A DNA stretch of 64,000 bases from Symbiodinium natans. Taxonomy: Eukaryota; Sar; Dinophyceae; Suessiales; Symbiodiniaceae. The stretch is taken from positions 1,027,546 through 1,091,545 of the forward strand of contig CAJNDS010002634.1 in assembly GCA_905221605.1 (NCBI GenBank). Reading direction: 5' to 3'. The position numbers and the translations under genes were made by a program. The notes under the pieces are model-generated. The model searched no databases. It worked only from the letters and a program-made list of their open reading frames with translations, and was not told the DNA's origin. Below, piece after piece: positions 10,061 through 21,639 of this stretch (within the stretch, counting starts at the first letter, position 1; every line of letters starts with the position of its first letter).

Positions 10061-10906
10061 ATGTCATGTCCACCGCCTACGCTGCTGGACACTGCGGACG
10101 AGGACGCACCTGGCGAGGCCAAGCTCCCTGTGCAAGTCGACAGTGACAGCGATGCCGCGGACGCTGATGGGCCTGTGGCGGAGTTGGCAGCAGGTGCCCT
10201 CCTGCAGGATCATGTGGCCCCGCATTTGGAGAAAGTGGTGGAGGCGCTCCGGTGCCTCGATGTCGACGCCCCGGTCAGGGGTGAGCAAGGCGGATCCCTC
10301 AGCTTCGGCGCCTATGTGCACGTTCGCGCAGGGGTGCGTGCGCTCTCGCGTGTGTACCCCACGCTGACACGGCTACTGACGCGAGTTCTGCGTCACCACT
10401 TCCCGGGGGACACCTTCACCACTCTGGTGGTCAATTTCGACGTTTGTGCTGCCCCCCACCGCGACCAACAGAACTCTTGGCTGCCTAGCCTGATCCTCCC
10501 GCTGACGCAGTTTGTTGGGGGTGGAATCTGGGTGGAATCCCCCACCGGATTGGAGACACGCATCTTCCGTGGACGACGGGTCCTGGGAGCAGTTGCGCCC
10601 TTGCGCGGGCCCACCAGACTCAGCGCACGCAGCCTTCTGCATGCCACGGAGCCCTGGCAGGGGTCCCGGGTCCTCCTCGTGGGCTTCCACTCGGCGGGGT
10701 TCAGAACGCTTCGGCTGCAAGATCGAGCCTACCTCCAGCAGTTGGGCTTTTTGTTCCCTGATGAAGAACAGGAGCGACGGGCGATGCTGTCTCGGTGGAC
10801 ACCGCATGGGGCGCAGGTTCAACGGGCTCTGCCTTGTGCCGCCCCGAAATGGCCAGTAGGGAAGCTCCGACATGGGTGTGGGCCCGACGTCTACTACATC
10901 GACTAG
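10061..10906 (+). CDS. LINE ORF3: 2OG-Fe(II) oxygenase-like protein
   Basis: A 281-residue frame from ATG 10061, 67 nt after ORF2; the frame is also open upstream but overlaps ORF2. The N-terminus is acidic and low in complexity (DSDSDAADADG). The C-terminal two thirds look like a double-stranded beta-helix dioxygenase: VNFDVCAAPHRDQQNS holds the H133-x-D135 pair; LILPLTQFVGGGIWVESPTG suits the core strands; HATEPWQGSRVLLVGFHS holds H194 and R203, nine residues later, matching the iron-binding His and the 2-oxoglutarate-binding Arg. Known families with this fold include AlkB-type and TET/JBP-type nucleic-acid oxygenases and prolyl hydroxylases; I cannot place it among them. Its position behind ORF2 on the same strand suggests it travels with the LINE. 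A protein acting on DNA or RNA methylation is a reasonable guess, not shown. Confidence 0.7.
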   Translation: MSCPPPTLLDTADEDAPGEAKLPVQVDSDSDAADADGPVAELAAGALLQDHVAPHLEKVVEALRCLDVDAPVRGEQGGSLSFGAYVHVRAGVRALSRVYPTLTRLLTRVLRHHFPGDTFTTLVVNFDVCAAPHRDQQNSWLPSLILPLTQFVGGGIWVESPTGLETRIFRGRRVLGAVAPLRGPTRLSARSLLHATEPWQGSRVLLVGFHSAGFRTLRLQDRAYLQQLGFLFPDEEQERRAMLSRWTPHGAQVQRALPCAAPKWPVGKLRHGCGPDVYYID

Positions 10907-11429
10907 GCTGACACGCATGCCCGGCAGGATCTAAGCTCCCGCCACCTCAAGGACACTGAGTGAATGAGTTTGAATGTGAAGTGAATTGGTTAGCATGTGC
11001 AGGGAATTCATCTGCATGAGCATGACTGGTTTCTGTTTCTGTCTTGCATGTGCATGTGCATAGTTTGGTGGCTCCCCCTCCGCAAACAGGAAAGACAAGG
11101 GCCTCTCTCGCTGGGAGTCCACATAGTTCGGGCTCCCGAGCGACTCTGTACAACATTGGCACGAGTGGTGTGTAAGACGCCGCGCTGGCCAGACCGGGCC
11201 GCCAGACCGGGCCGCCGGGGATAGCAAGAATGCAGAGAGCCCCCCCCCCCCCCTATTCCCCCTCCCATGCTTGTTTTGTCTGTGCATCTTGTGCATCCAT
11301 CGTTGTTGGCTGTCTGCACTTTGGCACCCCATGGACAGACACCTGCTCAGCCCCGCCCGCAGCCCTGAAGCCCTCGTGCTCTCAGCATCCCTGTAACCCC
11401 TTTGGTGCCTTGCGCTTTCGAAGTGGCAA

Positions 11430-12542
11430 TGGAGGCGCTGAGCCAGGACCCCCGGATGGCGGAGCAGACGGCGCCGACCCAGACCGGCGGTGCACAGGAC
11501 GATGTGCCGGCCGGCGAGCCAGCTCCACGACCTCTGGGTGAGCATCATGGACGACACGCAGTGGCAGTGGCTGGCTCTTGATGACGGGGCTGCTGGTGGC
11601 TCTGGTGGGGGTGTCTCGACGTCGTGGTCGAGTGGAACCTGGCGCCAGCGAGCCTGACACTGGCGCGGCTGCCCCCGACGCCACCTTGGACGACCCTGTG
11701 TCAGACCAACTCCGAGCACTCATGGAGCGCACGGACAAGATGTTTGGCAAAGTCAGCACCGTCATGGACCTCCTCCTGACCGCCGACAGCAACCGGGCAC
11801 AGGACCAACGCGAAGCGCGCGCCGCCGCTGGCAACCTGCTCGACAAAATCAAGGAGATGTGGAACCTCGTGGAGCGGGTAGAAGGCCGTGTGCAGGACAT
11901 CAAAGACCCAGCAGCGGCGATCCTGAAGATGGACGCCCAGCTCGCGGCGCTGCATAAAGGGGTCAAGGCCGACCTCCTCACGGTCAAAACGGACCTCGGC
12001 ACGACTACTGCTGGTCTGGAGGTGCTCAAGTCCCAGACCGCCGTCCTGTGCGCTTCGATGGAGAGCCTCCAGCAGAAGTTCGGAGTGGTGACGGCAGTGG
12101 TGGACGGCCTGACTACGGATCTCGCAAAGCTCTGGGAAGGCTGCGACACGGCCGCTGCCCGGGAGAGTCACGAGAACATCGCGCACATCAAGAAGGTGCT
12201 GGCCCAGGTCTGTGACATGACGTGGGCGCTCCAGGAAAGCCAGACCAAGCAGTCCGAGCAGATACAGGCCCTCCTGGACAAGTGTGAGGATGGTCCGGCG
12301 CAGGCAGCAGGACCGGCCCCGCGCCCTTCGGGGCCGGTGCTTTTTTTTTTTTCTCGAAGACACAACCGGGGACGGGGGCGGGAGGACCAGGTCCCGCTCA
12401 GCCCCCCATCATCAACTTGTCAGACACGGTGGCCATGCCGACGCCGTCCTACCGGGGAGGAGCTGCCCTAGTGGTCCTGCCCGGGGGAGGCCAGATGACG
12501 CTCGACGCCGCAGCCCTCACGCGCTTGGTGGTGCCGTCCTAG
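11430..12542 (+). pseudogene. Broken coiled-coil reading frame downstream of LINE ORF3
   Basis: Coding-like sequence spread over three frames. It starts MEALSQDPRMAEQTAPTQ at 11430, moves to VSIMDDTQWQWLALDDGAAG near 11538, then to the longest open part (11578-12471). That part is rich in heptads (DQLRALMERTDKMFGKVSTV and LLDKIKEMWNLVERVEGRVQ) and predicts a long coiled coil. After a 12-T run the natural continuation seems to be in another frame, ending PSYRGGAALVVLPGGGQ and a stop at 12540-12542. It may be a fourth ORF of the LINE, an ORF1-like remnant of a second element, or a captured host sequence. At least two frame changes mean it is not expressed as one protein unless spliced. Confidence 0.45.
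12311..12352 (+). other. GC-rich hairpin followed by twelve T
   Basis: ACCGGCCCCG pairs with CGGGGCCGGT across a 7-nt loop, followed two bases later by a run of 12 T. The form is that of an intrinsic or Pol III-like terminator, but it lies within the broken coiled-coil frame and the T run coincides with a frame change, so its role is unknown. Confidence 0.5.
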
Positions 12543-12864
12543 ACCTCCGGAACCAGCCATGGATGTTGAGAACAGCTGAATTCACACAACCACGAATTCG
12601 ATGCATGGAATTCCGGCACGCCCCGCCTCGACCCCCCCCCCCCCCCCCCCCCTAGCCCGTACATGTTACCTCTGCCCTTGAGCTTCGTCCTCCCAAGTAG
12701 CCACCCCCCCCCCCCCAAGAATTGACTGCATGGAATGCACGCTATGCCAGAACTGCCCCGGGCGCACTGGACCTGCATGATTGGCATGGGCACGTAGTCG
12801 TCAAAGTTGCTTTAGCTTCCACTCCTCGGAATAGATACTGTGCCGGATTGCCCTAGGCGCACGG

Positions 12865-13165
12865 GGCCCGCATGACTTGCATGTGCACGTAGCTGTTTCT
12901 CACACTCTGTCACAGATGCACGCCGGCATTCTCGCAGGAGCAATAATGGGAACTGGTTGTCTCGTTGTGGGGTTTAGGGGAGCTGTTGCGAATACATGCT
13001 GTGTTCTCCATGTGTTCCTCATGATTGCACGGACACGTAGCTGTCCTCACAACTGGTCGAAGATGCGTGCCGGCACTCTCGCAGGCGCACCGACTGGGAA
13101 CGACTGTTTCAGTGCGAGATTTGAGGGAGCTGTCGTGCAGTCGTGATGTGCTCTTCATGTGTGTT
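12865..13165 (+). repeat. Two-copy tandem repeat, period about 148 bp
   Basis: GATGCACGCCGGCATTCTCG near 12915 recurs as GATGCGTGCCGGCACTCTCG near 13063. The flanking GCACGTAGCTGT and CTGTTGCG/CTGTCGTG blocks recur at the same distance. A third, weaker copy begins near 12785. It could belong to the 3' untranslated region of the LINE. Confidence 0.7.
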
Positions 13166-13321
13166 CTCCATGCGTGCGTCAGCAGAGACGCTCAGAGTCC
13201 GAATCCGCCTGGCCCTTAAGCAGCTCGGAACGTCACGCCTCACAGTGCGAGCAACACGTTGCAGTTTGGAGTACAGGCACCGCCAAAGAGCTCCGCCAAA
13301 CCCACCGCCTTGCCCGGGGAC

Positions 13322-13612
13322 ATGCAGGGGAGAGACGAAAGGTCATCGTATGAGAGGCTCGCAAACCGTTTCGTAGGCCCGTGGGTGGAATCTCGTACCG
13401 AAGCCAAACGCATCGCCAAGGCCACTCTCGCATACCGTATGGAGGATATCATTCGTTCTCAAGCCATTCGTCGCCGTATCAATGAGGAAAACCTTCGGGC
13501 TGTGGGGTGGTCGCATGAGGCTCGCGCGATGGTCGAGGGTCGCGCGGGGGTCGGGGGAGAGAGGCGAGGGGTGGTCAAGGAGGATGGCCCGACGGAGGGG
13601 CCGGCTTGTTGA
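13322..13612 (+). CDS. Small basic hypothetical ORF
   Basis: 96 codons from ATG 13322, rich in Arg and Glu (RLANRFVGPWVESRTEAKRI, then MEDIIRSQAIRRRINEENLR). It looks like a charged helical segment. I recognise no family. It lies in the GC-rich tail of the LINE region and may be part of the element or chance. Confidence 0.25.
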   Translation: MQGRDERSSYERLANRFVGPWVESRTEAKRIAKATLAYRMEDIIRSQAIRRRINEENLRAVGWSHEARAMVEGRAGVGGERRGVVKEDGPTEGPAC

Positions 13613-14848
13613 GCGCGCCTCGTTAGCTGCATACACAGACACACACACACAAGCGCACCCCCCCACACGCGCGGGCGTGTACTCAGGTCCGCTTCAGTGT
13701 GCTAGGTCCGTAGGCGTCCCCTACCTGCCCCCCCCCCTACTTGTAACAACCCCGCTAACAGTCTATGGCACCTTGGTGCATCCTGAGCCATGGCCTCTCG
13801 ACACGATGTGACGCTGGCCTGAGCTGGGAACCTTGGAGCCCGCGAGTTTGGCATGTGGGTTGGACTGCAATGGAGGCTGGCATCACCAATACAGCAGCAC
13901 GATGTTTGGGCTGCCAGGGGACACAGCGAGATGCTCAAGTTTTGACCGCTTTGGCCGCCCCCGGCGACACGGAGTGACTGCATGACGAATACCACTGCAC
14001 TGCATGGAGTTGGGTCGCCGCGGAGGGTGGCAGATGGGGACCCTGCGCCTGCATGATGCCTGCAACTGCCAGATGCATGACCGCTGGTACGAAGCAGAGA
14101 AGGAATTCATGAATTCAGAATTTATGAATTCAGCAGTGAAGGCCCTGGAAACTGATGGATGCAAAACTGCATGTTGAGTGAAGCTTGGGTTCTGCACGAG
14201 CTCGGAGCTGACAGTCCCGCGCACGTGAACTCTGCATGGACCGTGTGCCTGGCCACCACCTGCCCAGTTGCGCCTCCTGACGCCCGGGGATGACAGAGAC
14301 AGATGTAAGTGGATGATCGTGGATAGCCACAGACGGCAGTCGCTGCTCGGGACATCGAATGCTGAGGATAGAGAGAAGTATCACCCACCTAGCCCTTGCC
14401 ACATGTAGCTTTCTGGGAGGAAAGGCCGCTCGGGTTGTGCTGTTCTGGTGATGCTGTTCATACCTGATCTTTGGACGGTTTGCGGCAACCTCCACGTATT
14501 TTCGCTAGGTCGCAATGTGCCTAGGAATAGTTAGTCAGGTCTGATGGGGGAGGCTTGTTTCAAGGTGGAAAGGTGATCGAGGTATACTGTTAGCTATCAT
14601 GGTTTGCGCCCCTCTGTTGGACACGCCGACTGGGTCAAAGAACTTCTGTCGGCCAAGCGACACGCACCAATTTGTTTTCTATTTGTCTGGGATCGATCTG
14701 GGGTCAGCTCTTCGGTATCGTGGCTTGGTGTTGAATATCCGTCGGTGGTCATGCTGACCCTGGTTGGTTCGTTTCTGGTGGTCAATGTACCCACTCTGGA
14801 GATCTCGACAGGACTTGCCTCGCCCGCTTATGCCAGTGTGAGAGTCGA
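13613..14848. other. Possible LINE 3' tail, no gene seen
   Basis: Moderately GC-rich sequence with poly-C runs (near 13660 and 13729) and a GAATTCATGAATTCAG-type direct/inverted repeat at 14104-14135. No coding signal is convincing. A short heptamer block at 14849-14874 marks the return to host-type repeat sequence. Confidence 0.5.
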
Positions 14849-14968
14849 AACCCTAAACCCTAAACCCTAACCCTGAGTTTTGACCCCTTTCCATGTGAGG
14901 ACGGCGGCTCCAGGCTGGCAGCGCCAAGACACGAGGCACCAGCCCCCAAGTCCACTCCGAGCCTCAAA

Positions 14969-15038
14969 GTTAGGGTTTAGGGTTTAGGGTTTAGGGTTTA
15001 GGGTTTAGGGTTTAGGGTTTAGGGTTTAGGGTTTAGGG
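14969..15038 (+). repeat. Perfect TTTAGGG array, ten units
   Basis: An uninterrupted block of identical heptamers, G-rich strand on top. It is among the cleanest arrays in the window. Confidence 0.97.
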
Positions 15039-16276
15039 TCGGCGAGGTGGCAAGCCTGTTGCAAAAGGGTTTAGGGTTTAGGCTTAAGTAAACTTCGGGT
15101 TTCGGGGCTTTTGGGGTTCATGTAGGATTTGGGGCGGGATCAAGTGGGCTTAGGGTTCAGGGCTGGGAGGCTGTAGGGTTTTAGTTCAACGCGATTTCGA
15201 GTTGGCTTTTCCACGTTTCTGTGATATTTTTTTGCTGCTTCTTGTGTTGCTTAGTCACGAAGAACCCAGGACCGAAGCCACAAATCACGCGTATTCTTCC
15301 CAAGGCCCCATAAGGCGCTTGCACCACCCAAGCTCATTGAACTTGAGTTGCGGGCGTCGACTTGAACGTTCAGAGGTCGTGCTTTGGTATTGCTGCAAGT
15401 ACCACCCCGTACGCAAATACTAAGGTCATTGCCTCTATCCTCAGTAACAAATGGCCAGAACCCCTTTTTTCTCCCACGAAGCTCTACTGGGAGTGAGGGA
15501 TTTGCAACTAGGATAGAACCTCCTCCCCTTGAACCGCTTGAGTTTAGCGCTGAGGGTTCAGAAACCATGGCCTGCCTTAACCGATGTCTAACAACGATCT
15601 TTGTCCACGCGCTTTCCAAGAGAAAAGTTGGCCATCAGCAACCTAAGACTTTGGCGGCTTTGCTATGCCAAGAGCCCTGAAAGCCCCCAAGTTCCCAGCT
15701 TAATTTCTGATAGTTCTGGCCAGAACAAGCACCCAAGCCCTGTGCTCCACACCTCGGATTAGGGAAAGAAGGGCTTACAGATACTTATAGGGGATGGTTA
15801 TCAACAGCAACCAAGCTGGATGTACACTCTCCGATGCGCTGTCTTAACTAACATATTTCTTCAACGAGGACATGCTGACTCTATGCCCAACAAATCCCTC
15901 AAGCCCTTGCTGTCGTGAGATCCCGCTTCTGAGGATTCCGCCATCACCGCTGCTACACAGAAGCAGAAGAGCGTTCGGGCCCTGTTTACGGGGTTAGGGT
16001 CTCAATTAGTAATTCATTGACCTTGTGGAAAGGCTGTAGGGCCTCTGAATGGTGGATGGTTTACGTGACACGCTCCTTTCTTTGTGCAGAGCCCGATCGA
16101 AAACGGCATATCTGATACAACGTATGTTGGCGATGCAGCATGTCCAGGATAGTTGGCCAAGATATCGTGCCATGGTCCGCCACAGGCGTCCATGACGCAC
16201 GCTGCGACACTGCACCCGCTGTCAAAGTCGAACGCTTGGGACAAGGACCTGGGTCTGAACCCCATCACCGGCACAA
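15039..16276. other. Intergenic stretch
   Basis: Scattered single heptamers at 15065-15180, then AT-balanced sequence with no exon showing an AG|G acceptor plus recognisable protein. I see nothing else in it. Confidence 0.5.
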
Positions 16277-16387
16277 CTTGGAGGTTCATGGTACTTAATA
16301 ATACCCAATGAAAAGAACTGTACTTCTAACCCAAGTATAACCATGTTAGGGCACTTAAGGGGCTTATAAGTACCATGAACCTCCAAG
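16277..16387. repeat. Short inverted-repeat element, family B
   Basis: Left end CTTGGAGGTTCATGGTACTT, right end AAGTACCATGAACCTCCAAG: a perfect 20-bp terminal inverted repeat. The core repeats blocks of the type TAACCCAA, ACTGTACTT and GGGGCACTTAAGGGGC. Other copies: 25593-25738, 46404-46544, 48175-48302, 48904-49042, 56339-56490, and right ends at about 19909 and 56640. Confidence 0.9.
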
Positions 16388-16545
16388 GAAGTGTTCTCGC
16401 ACTTTGCAATCCTCCCATCTCTGTGTCGAGGCTGCAGATTCATGTCAGCTGGAAGGCAAGTTCAGCCCAATGTACCACTCAGGGCGCTCACAGGTGCCCC
16501 TGAACCTTGTGTGCCATATTAAGGTCGGAAGAAGTACTAGTAGCA

Positions 16546-16622
16546 TTCCCCTATGGTCCCTTTATAATTGTACTATAATAACCTCCTCAAAACCCTATTC
16601 TAATTTTTGAGGCCCCTATATT
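16546..16622. repeat. Short element related to 54797-54870
   Basis: ACCCTATTCTAATTTTT is shared exactly with 54797-54870, and both copies carry a GGTCCCTTT...GGCCCCTATA frame around it. A mobile element with short ends. Confidence 0.6.
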
Positions 16623-16781
16623 AAGCCCCGCAAGTTGCCATGACCATAGTCTACAGACCTGCATCCTCTAGAACGTGTACGAGAAGGAATCTGCATTCAT
16701 CTAGCGCACCCTTCCAATCACAGACGTTAACAGACTCAGCTGTGCGCTGAAAGCCCAGCAGCTGCCATGGCAGGAGAAGAC

Positions 16782-16850
16782 AATGTCTGCGAAGCACTCA
16801 ATGCCTTCCTCTGAGTACATGGGCCCCATAGACAGCAACAGCTCCATCAT
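16782..16850 (+). CDS. Candidate 5' exon, uncertain gene
   Basis: ATG at about 16782 opens MSAKHSMPSSEYMGPIDSNS and runs to a canonical GTAAGG donor at 16851. It lies upstream of the dehydratase gene, but its phase (two leftover bases) does not join to the first recognised exon at 17816, so at least one exon would be missing between them. Confidence 0.25.
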
Positions 16851-17038
16851 GTAAGGCGCCGCCGCGGGGGGAGTGGGGGGGGGGAGAGAGAGTCTTCTTG
16901 GGCCTGCATTTGGGATTGCGGAGACTCAGAGTGAGAGAGGAGGAGTGGGGGAGTTCACGAGCGAGAGTTTTTTGAACTGATAAGTTTGGCAGGGCTGAGC
17001 TTGAAAAAGTTCACAAGGTGCGTTCTAGGGGGGGGTTA

Positions 17039-17075
17039 GGGTTTAGGGTTTAGGGTTTAGGGTTTAGGGTTTGGG
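17039..17075 (+). repeat. TTTAGGG array
   Basis: Five heptamers after a G run. Scattered heptamers and a long G run (about 17124-17143) follow to 17275. Confidence 0.95.
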
Positions 17076-17815
17076 GTGTGCCGGCAGTTTCAAAGTCCGT
17101 TGCTCAAAAAGGGTTTAGGGTTTGGTGGGGGGGGGGGGGGGGTGCCGGATGGTGGCAACCATTGCAGCCATTGCCAGACAGGTTTCAGGCTTCGGAGCAG
17201 GGTTGGGCCGCTGCAGTCCTTTTTCAGGGTCTATTTGCAGGAGTTTCGGGTTTAGGGTTTAGGGGTTTAGGGGTTTGTTTAAAGACAACTCCTTCACCAC
17301 TGTGGTAATCTTGTGTTGTTTCTGTCGCCGCTGCCGTTCAGAGACCAAATCCGATTCTCGGCATCAACAAGGAGCCCGTGCCCCATAGGGACCCAAAGCG
17401 TCCGACAACACGGCAGAGATGCGCTGCTTGAGCTAGATTGAGAATTTTCAGGGTTCGGAGTCTGAATAACAACCGTGGTGCTTTGCATCATTTTGACAGC
17501 CCGTGAGTAAAGTGAGATCGGTTGCTCCTGGAATTTTGTATTATTCCGGGAAGGCAAGGCGGGTTGGGCTTTGCATGCTGCATCGGCATAGCGCGTTGTT
17601 CCCGGAACGTTTGCTCTTCCTGGCTGAAAGGACGTATGGTAAAGCCTGGAGTGTCAAGGGCACGCGCGTAGCGAGTGAAGCCCTCGCAAATGCCACCTGA
17701 CCTGTAGAGCCTGGAGAGTCAAAGGCATGCGCGTAGGGAGTGAGGCCCCCCACAAATGCCACTTGTGAAACCCAAAGCCCAAAAACCCTAACCCTAACCC
17801 CTACACCCTGCTCAG

Positions 17816-17850
17816 GTAAGACAGCGTTGATCACGGGCATCACAGGGCAG
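17816..17850 (+). CDS. gmd: gmd exon A (nucleotide-binding loop, first half)
   Basis: Reads [12 protein letters not shown]; the first G of GGT comes from the preceding exon. The acceptor is CTCAG|G right after degenerate CCCTAA repeats; the donor is GC (CAG|GCCAAG). Confidence 0.88.
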
Positions 17851-20597
17851 GCCAAGCCCTTGCTTCACGGCAAAGGGGCCTCGTTGTCTTTGGGGACGGA
17901 TTATGAACCTTCGGGTTTGGGGTTGCTTATTGCCTTGGGGACCAAATGAACCCGAAAAGGCGCATTGATGGTTCATATACTTCAATAGCGATTGCCGTAG
18001 TATAGCGCATATGACCCCAATTTCAGGGTTCATCTGGTCCCCAAGGTAGTCACATGACTCAATCCCACGATAGCCCTCAAGTCGAAGCCTTCATGAACCG
18101 CTGTAGAAGCTGCCATGCAGCGGTCCTGCAACTACGCTGCGTCGGCAGCTTGGGAACCTTGGGAGGATGGCTCCTACCTGGCCGAGTTTCTCTTGGAGAA
18201 GGGCTACTGCGTCCACGGCATCATCCGGAGATCATCCTCTTTCAACACGGCCCGAAACTCAAGGGGGTTGGTGTTTGGAGCAGAGCTAGTGGGCGTAAAC
18301 ATTCAGACCTTGACCCTCAAAAGGAGCCTACCACGGATGGTGTCCATTTTATCCGCTCTCGTCGACTTCATGAGCAGAACAAGCTTCATTCTCACTGGCT
18401 CATGATCTTGCTGCGTCGAGATTCAATACAGAGCTTTGATTTGCTGTCCTACCAGCATGGGCTATTATTCCCTAGAGCCTATTCGGGTTGATCAGGGGAC
18501 CCTAAACCCTGAACCCCCATCCGGGTGCAGGATTCAGGGGATCTAAATATCTGGTCCCTGAAGCCAGAAGTGCACACAAGGCGCGCATTGACCACATCTT
18601 CGACAAGGTGGCAGGGGCTGTAGGGCCCGTAAAGGGTTTAGGGATTAGGGTTTAAAGTTTAGGGTTTAGTCGTTAGTTCTTAGGGTTTAGGGGTCATAGT
18701 TCTTAGGGCTTAGGGTTTAGGATTGAGGGCTTACGATTGAAGAACTCGTAGTCATGCTTAGGAATCTCCATTACGATATGTTGCGAGATGACCATCTTGA
18801 TGTTTGAGACTCTGCCTGTTGATTGGCTTGCTGGAGTATGGGAGTCCAGTCAGTAGCATTGGAAGCCTGTGCTTGGGCAGTTTCTGGCAGCACCCACGGG
18901 AGTCCGGATGCAAAAAAGGGTTTCGGCTGCTTCGGAGAGCCTCACCGCGCGAGAGCGCGCGAGGTGAACCTGCACTATGGCGACCTTGTAGACTCCAGCA
19001 ACCTCGCCTCAATCATGGCCAAGGCCGATTCAGGGGGAAGTGGGGGCCCTTCCTTCGGTTTCCGAGAGATGCGAATGCAGGCTACGAAGTCCTCGCAACT
19101 AGTATGAAATTAGAAGCATAGCAGTCAGACATTTTGCTTAAGCCAACGACCAGAAGAAACATCTGCGTAGTTCGTATCAGGATGTCAGGTTAGTAATATT
19201 CGTTAGTACTGTTAGCAAGATGGATACTTCACAACAGAAAATGAAATAATGAATGACACTAGTGAACATTGTTCGTGCCATTACTTTTATCGCCCCTATT
19301 TTACTCTCATTGCGATTGTATCGATTGAGTCGCCCACTCCCACAATCTCCCATCCGCGCAGGTCAAGCCCGATGAAGCCGCTGGGCGTTTTTGGACCCAG
19401 GGGCGTTTTTTTGTTTTTTTTGTTTTTTTGGGGGGGTGGGGGGGGGTGGGGGGTTAGGGTTTAGAGCTTCAGGGGGTGAGGGAGTTTAGAATTCATAAAT
19501 GTCTAGAATTAGGGTTTATAAGGGTGGTGAGTTTTAGGTGGACAGGGGGGTTTTAGAATTTATCAGGGCTTAGTCTTTGAGGTCTGCCTTCCCTGCCCTC
19601 GGTGTTGGCAGATGTTAAGCCACCCTAAACCCTAAACCCTAAACCCTAAACCCTAAACCCTAAACGCCTCACCTCCTCGCCTCCGGTGTCTGGTCAGGTC
19701 TCCTGGCCCGGTCCTGTATCCCGGAGTGCTATGGGCCCATGGGTTGTCATAACCTAGGGTTATAAGTAGTTTTAAGTAACTTATAAGTAGTTATAAGTAG
19801 TTATCAGCACCTTATGAGTAGTTATAAGTACCTTAAATAAGGTGAAGAACCAGGTACAACTACAGTGATCCTAGGGGTATACTAAATAAGCTACCCATGA
19901 ACCTCCAAGTGCCCACTCCCACAGAGAGGCCCACAAGCCTGCGGCGAAGTATCCTTGATTACTTGACCGAGAACTGCTGGGTGGCATTCTTTAAAAGGTT
20001 TACGGGTTTTAGGGTTTATTAATAGGGCCACCATGTATGGTTAAGTGTTCGAGTTGCCTGACTCTAATTTAGAGCAACCCACTGCTTCAGGTCTACAATT
20101 TGGCCGCGCAATCCCACGTCAAGGCACAAACCACGTGGGGGGGAGCTCGCAGGTTTGCCGATTGTTAGCCAGGTTGTCGGAATTATGGTCCTTTTTTTGT
20201 TGCCATTTGCAATACGGGAACTTGTATGTTGGGTAACCCAAAGCACGGACCAATAGAAACCTGCCCACATGCTGTTCCCTTTCTACGGCTTGAGCCAGAC
20301 AGCAAAGGTGACACGGGCTAAAGCTGCATTCCCATCACCTTAAACAATTTGATGTCGCAAATCCCCACACAGTTTAGGTCATAATGTCATTTCATGGACA
20401 GCCCCAACCAGTTGAAGGCATGCTGCCCCAAGTTTCAGTACAGGTCTCCTTCGAGGAGCCAGAGTACACGGCACAAGCTGATGGCCGCCCGGCTGCGAAG
20501 GGTCTAAACATGCTCTGCTATTTGCTTAACCACCAAAAGTATCAAACAAGAAAGTGACAAAAATCAAGATCCCCTTAGTACCCTAAGAACCCGCAAA

Positions 20598-20680
<83 letters not shown>

Positions 20681-21525
20681 ACACGCACACGCACACGCAC
20701 ACGCACACGCACACGCACACGCACACGCACACGCACACGCACACGCACACGCACCCGCACCCGCACCCGCACCCGCACACGCACACGCACCCGCACACGC
20801 ACACGCACCCGCACCCGCACCCGCACCCGCACCCGCACGCACACGCACACGCACGCACACGCACACGCACACGCACGCGCACGCGCACGCGCACGCGCAC
20901 CACGCACACGCACACGCACACGCACACGCCCACGCCAACGCCCACGCCCACGCCCACCCCACGCCCCGCGCCTACGCGCACGCGCACGCGTTGCGCACGC
21001 GCGCACGCGCGCACGCGCGCACGCGCGCCGCGCGGCACGCGTGCCCTCGCGCGCGCACGCCGCCGCACGCGCGGCACGCGCGCGACGCGCGGGGGGCCGG
21101 GGCACAGCGCGCGCCACGCTGCGCGCACGCGCGCGCACCGCGGCCGGCAATCGCGCGCACTCGCGGCGCACTCGCGCGCACTCCCGACGCACTGCCTGCG
21201 CGCGCGGGCACGCGGGCACGCGCGGCACGCCGCGCACGCGCGCGACGCGCGCAGCGCGCCACGCGCGCACGCCCGCACGCCCGCACGCCCGCACGCCGCA
21301 CGCCGCACGCCCGCACGCCCGCACGCCCGCACGCCCGCCCGCACGCCCGCACGCACGCACGCCCGCACGACCGCCACGCCCGCACGGCCCGCACGCCCGC
21401 ACGCCCGCACCGCCCGCACCGCCCGCACGCCCGCACCGCCCGCACGCCCGCACGCCCGCACGCCCGCACGCCCGCACGCCCGCACGCACGCATGCACGCA
21501 CGCACCCACGCACACACCCACACAC

Positions 21526-21582
<57 letters not shown>

Positions 21583-21608
21583 ACCACACAACACCACACC
21601 GACACACA

Positions 21609-21639
<31 letters not shown>

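Larger units (their letters stand above)
4858..10906 (+). mobile_element. LINE (non-LTR) retrotransposon, SL-headed, three main ORFs
   Basis: The element starts at the spliced-leader relic. It carries ORF1 (5061-6513, frameshifted), ORF2 with apurinic-type endonuclease and reverse transcriptase (6541-9993), and ORF3 resembling a 2OG-Fe(II) oxygenase (10061-10906), all on the + strand with short spacers of 27 and 67 nt. The region is much more GC-rich than its surroundings. The 3' end is not clear. GC-rich sequence with a broken coiled-coil frame, a tandem repeat and a small ORF continues to about 14.2 kb, and heptamer repeat resumes at 14849. The true element could therefore be about 6 to 10 kb. 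I found no poly(A) tail or certain target-site duplication. ORF2 is intact, so the copy is probably young. Confidence 0.93.

Noticed and set aside
12311-12352. Bacterial contamination suggested by a terminator-like hairpin
   Set aside because: The flanks are part of the dinoflagellate LINE region, and a spliced leader and split genes lie in the same window.
14969-15038. A true chromosome end
   Set aside because: Sequence with genes continues on both sides of every array, and arrays are short and in both orientations, so they are interstitial.
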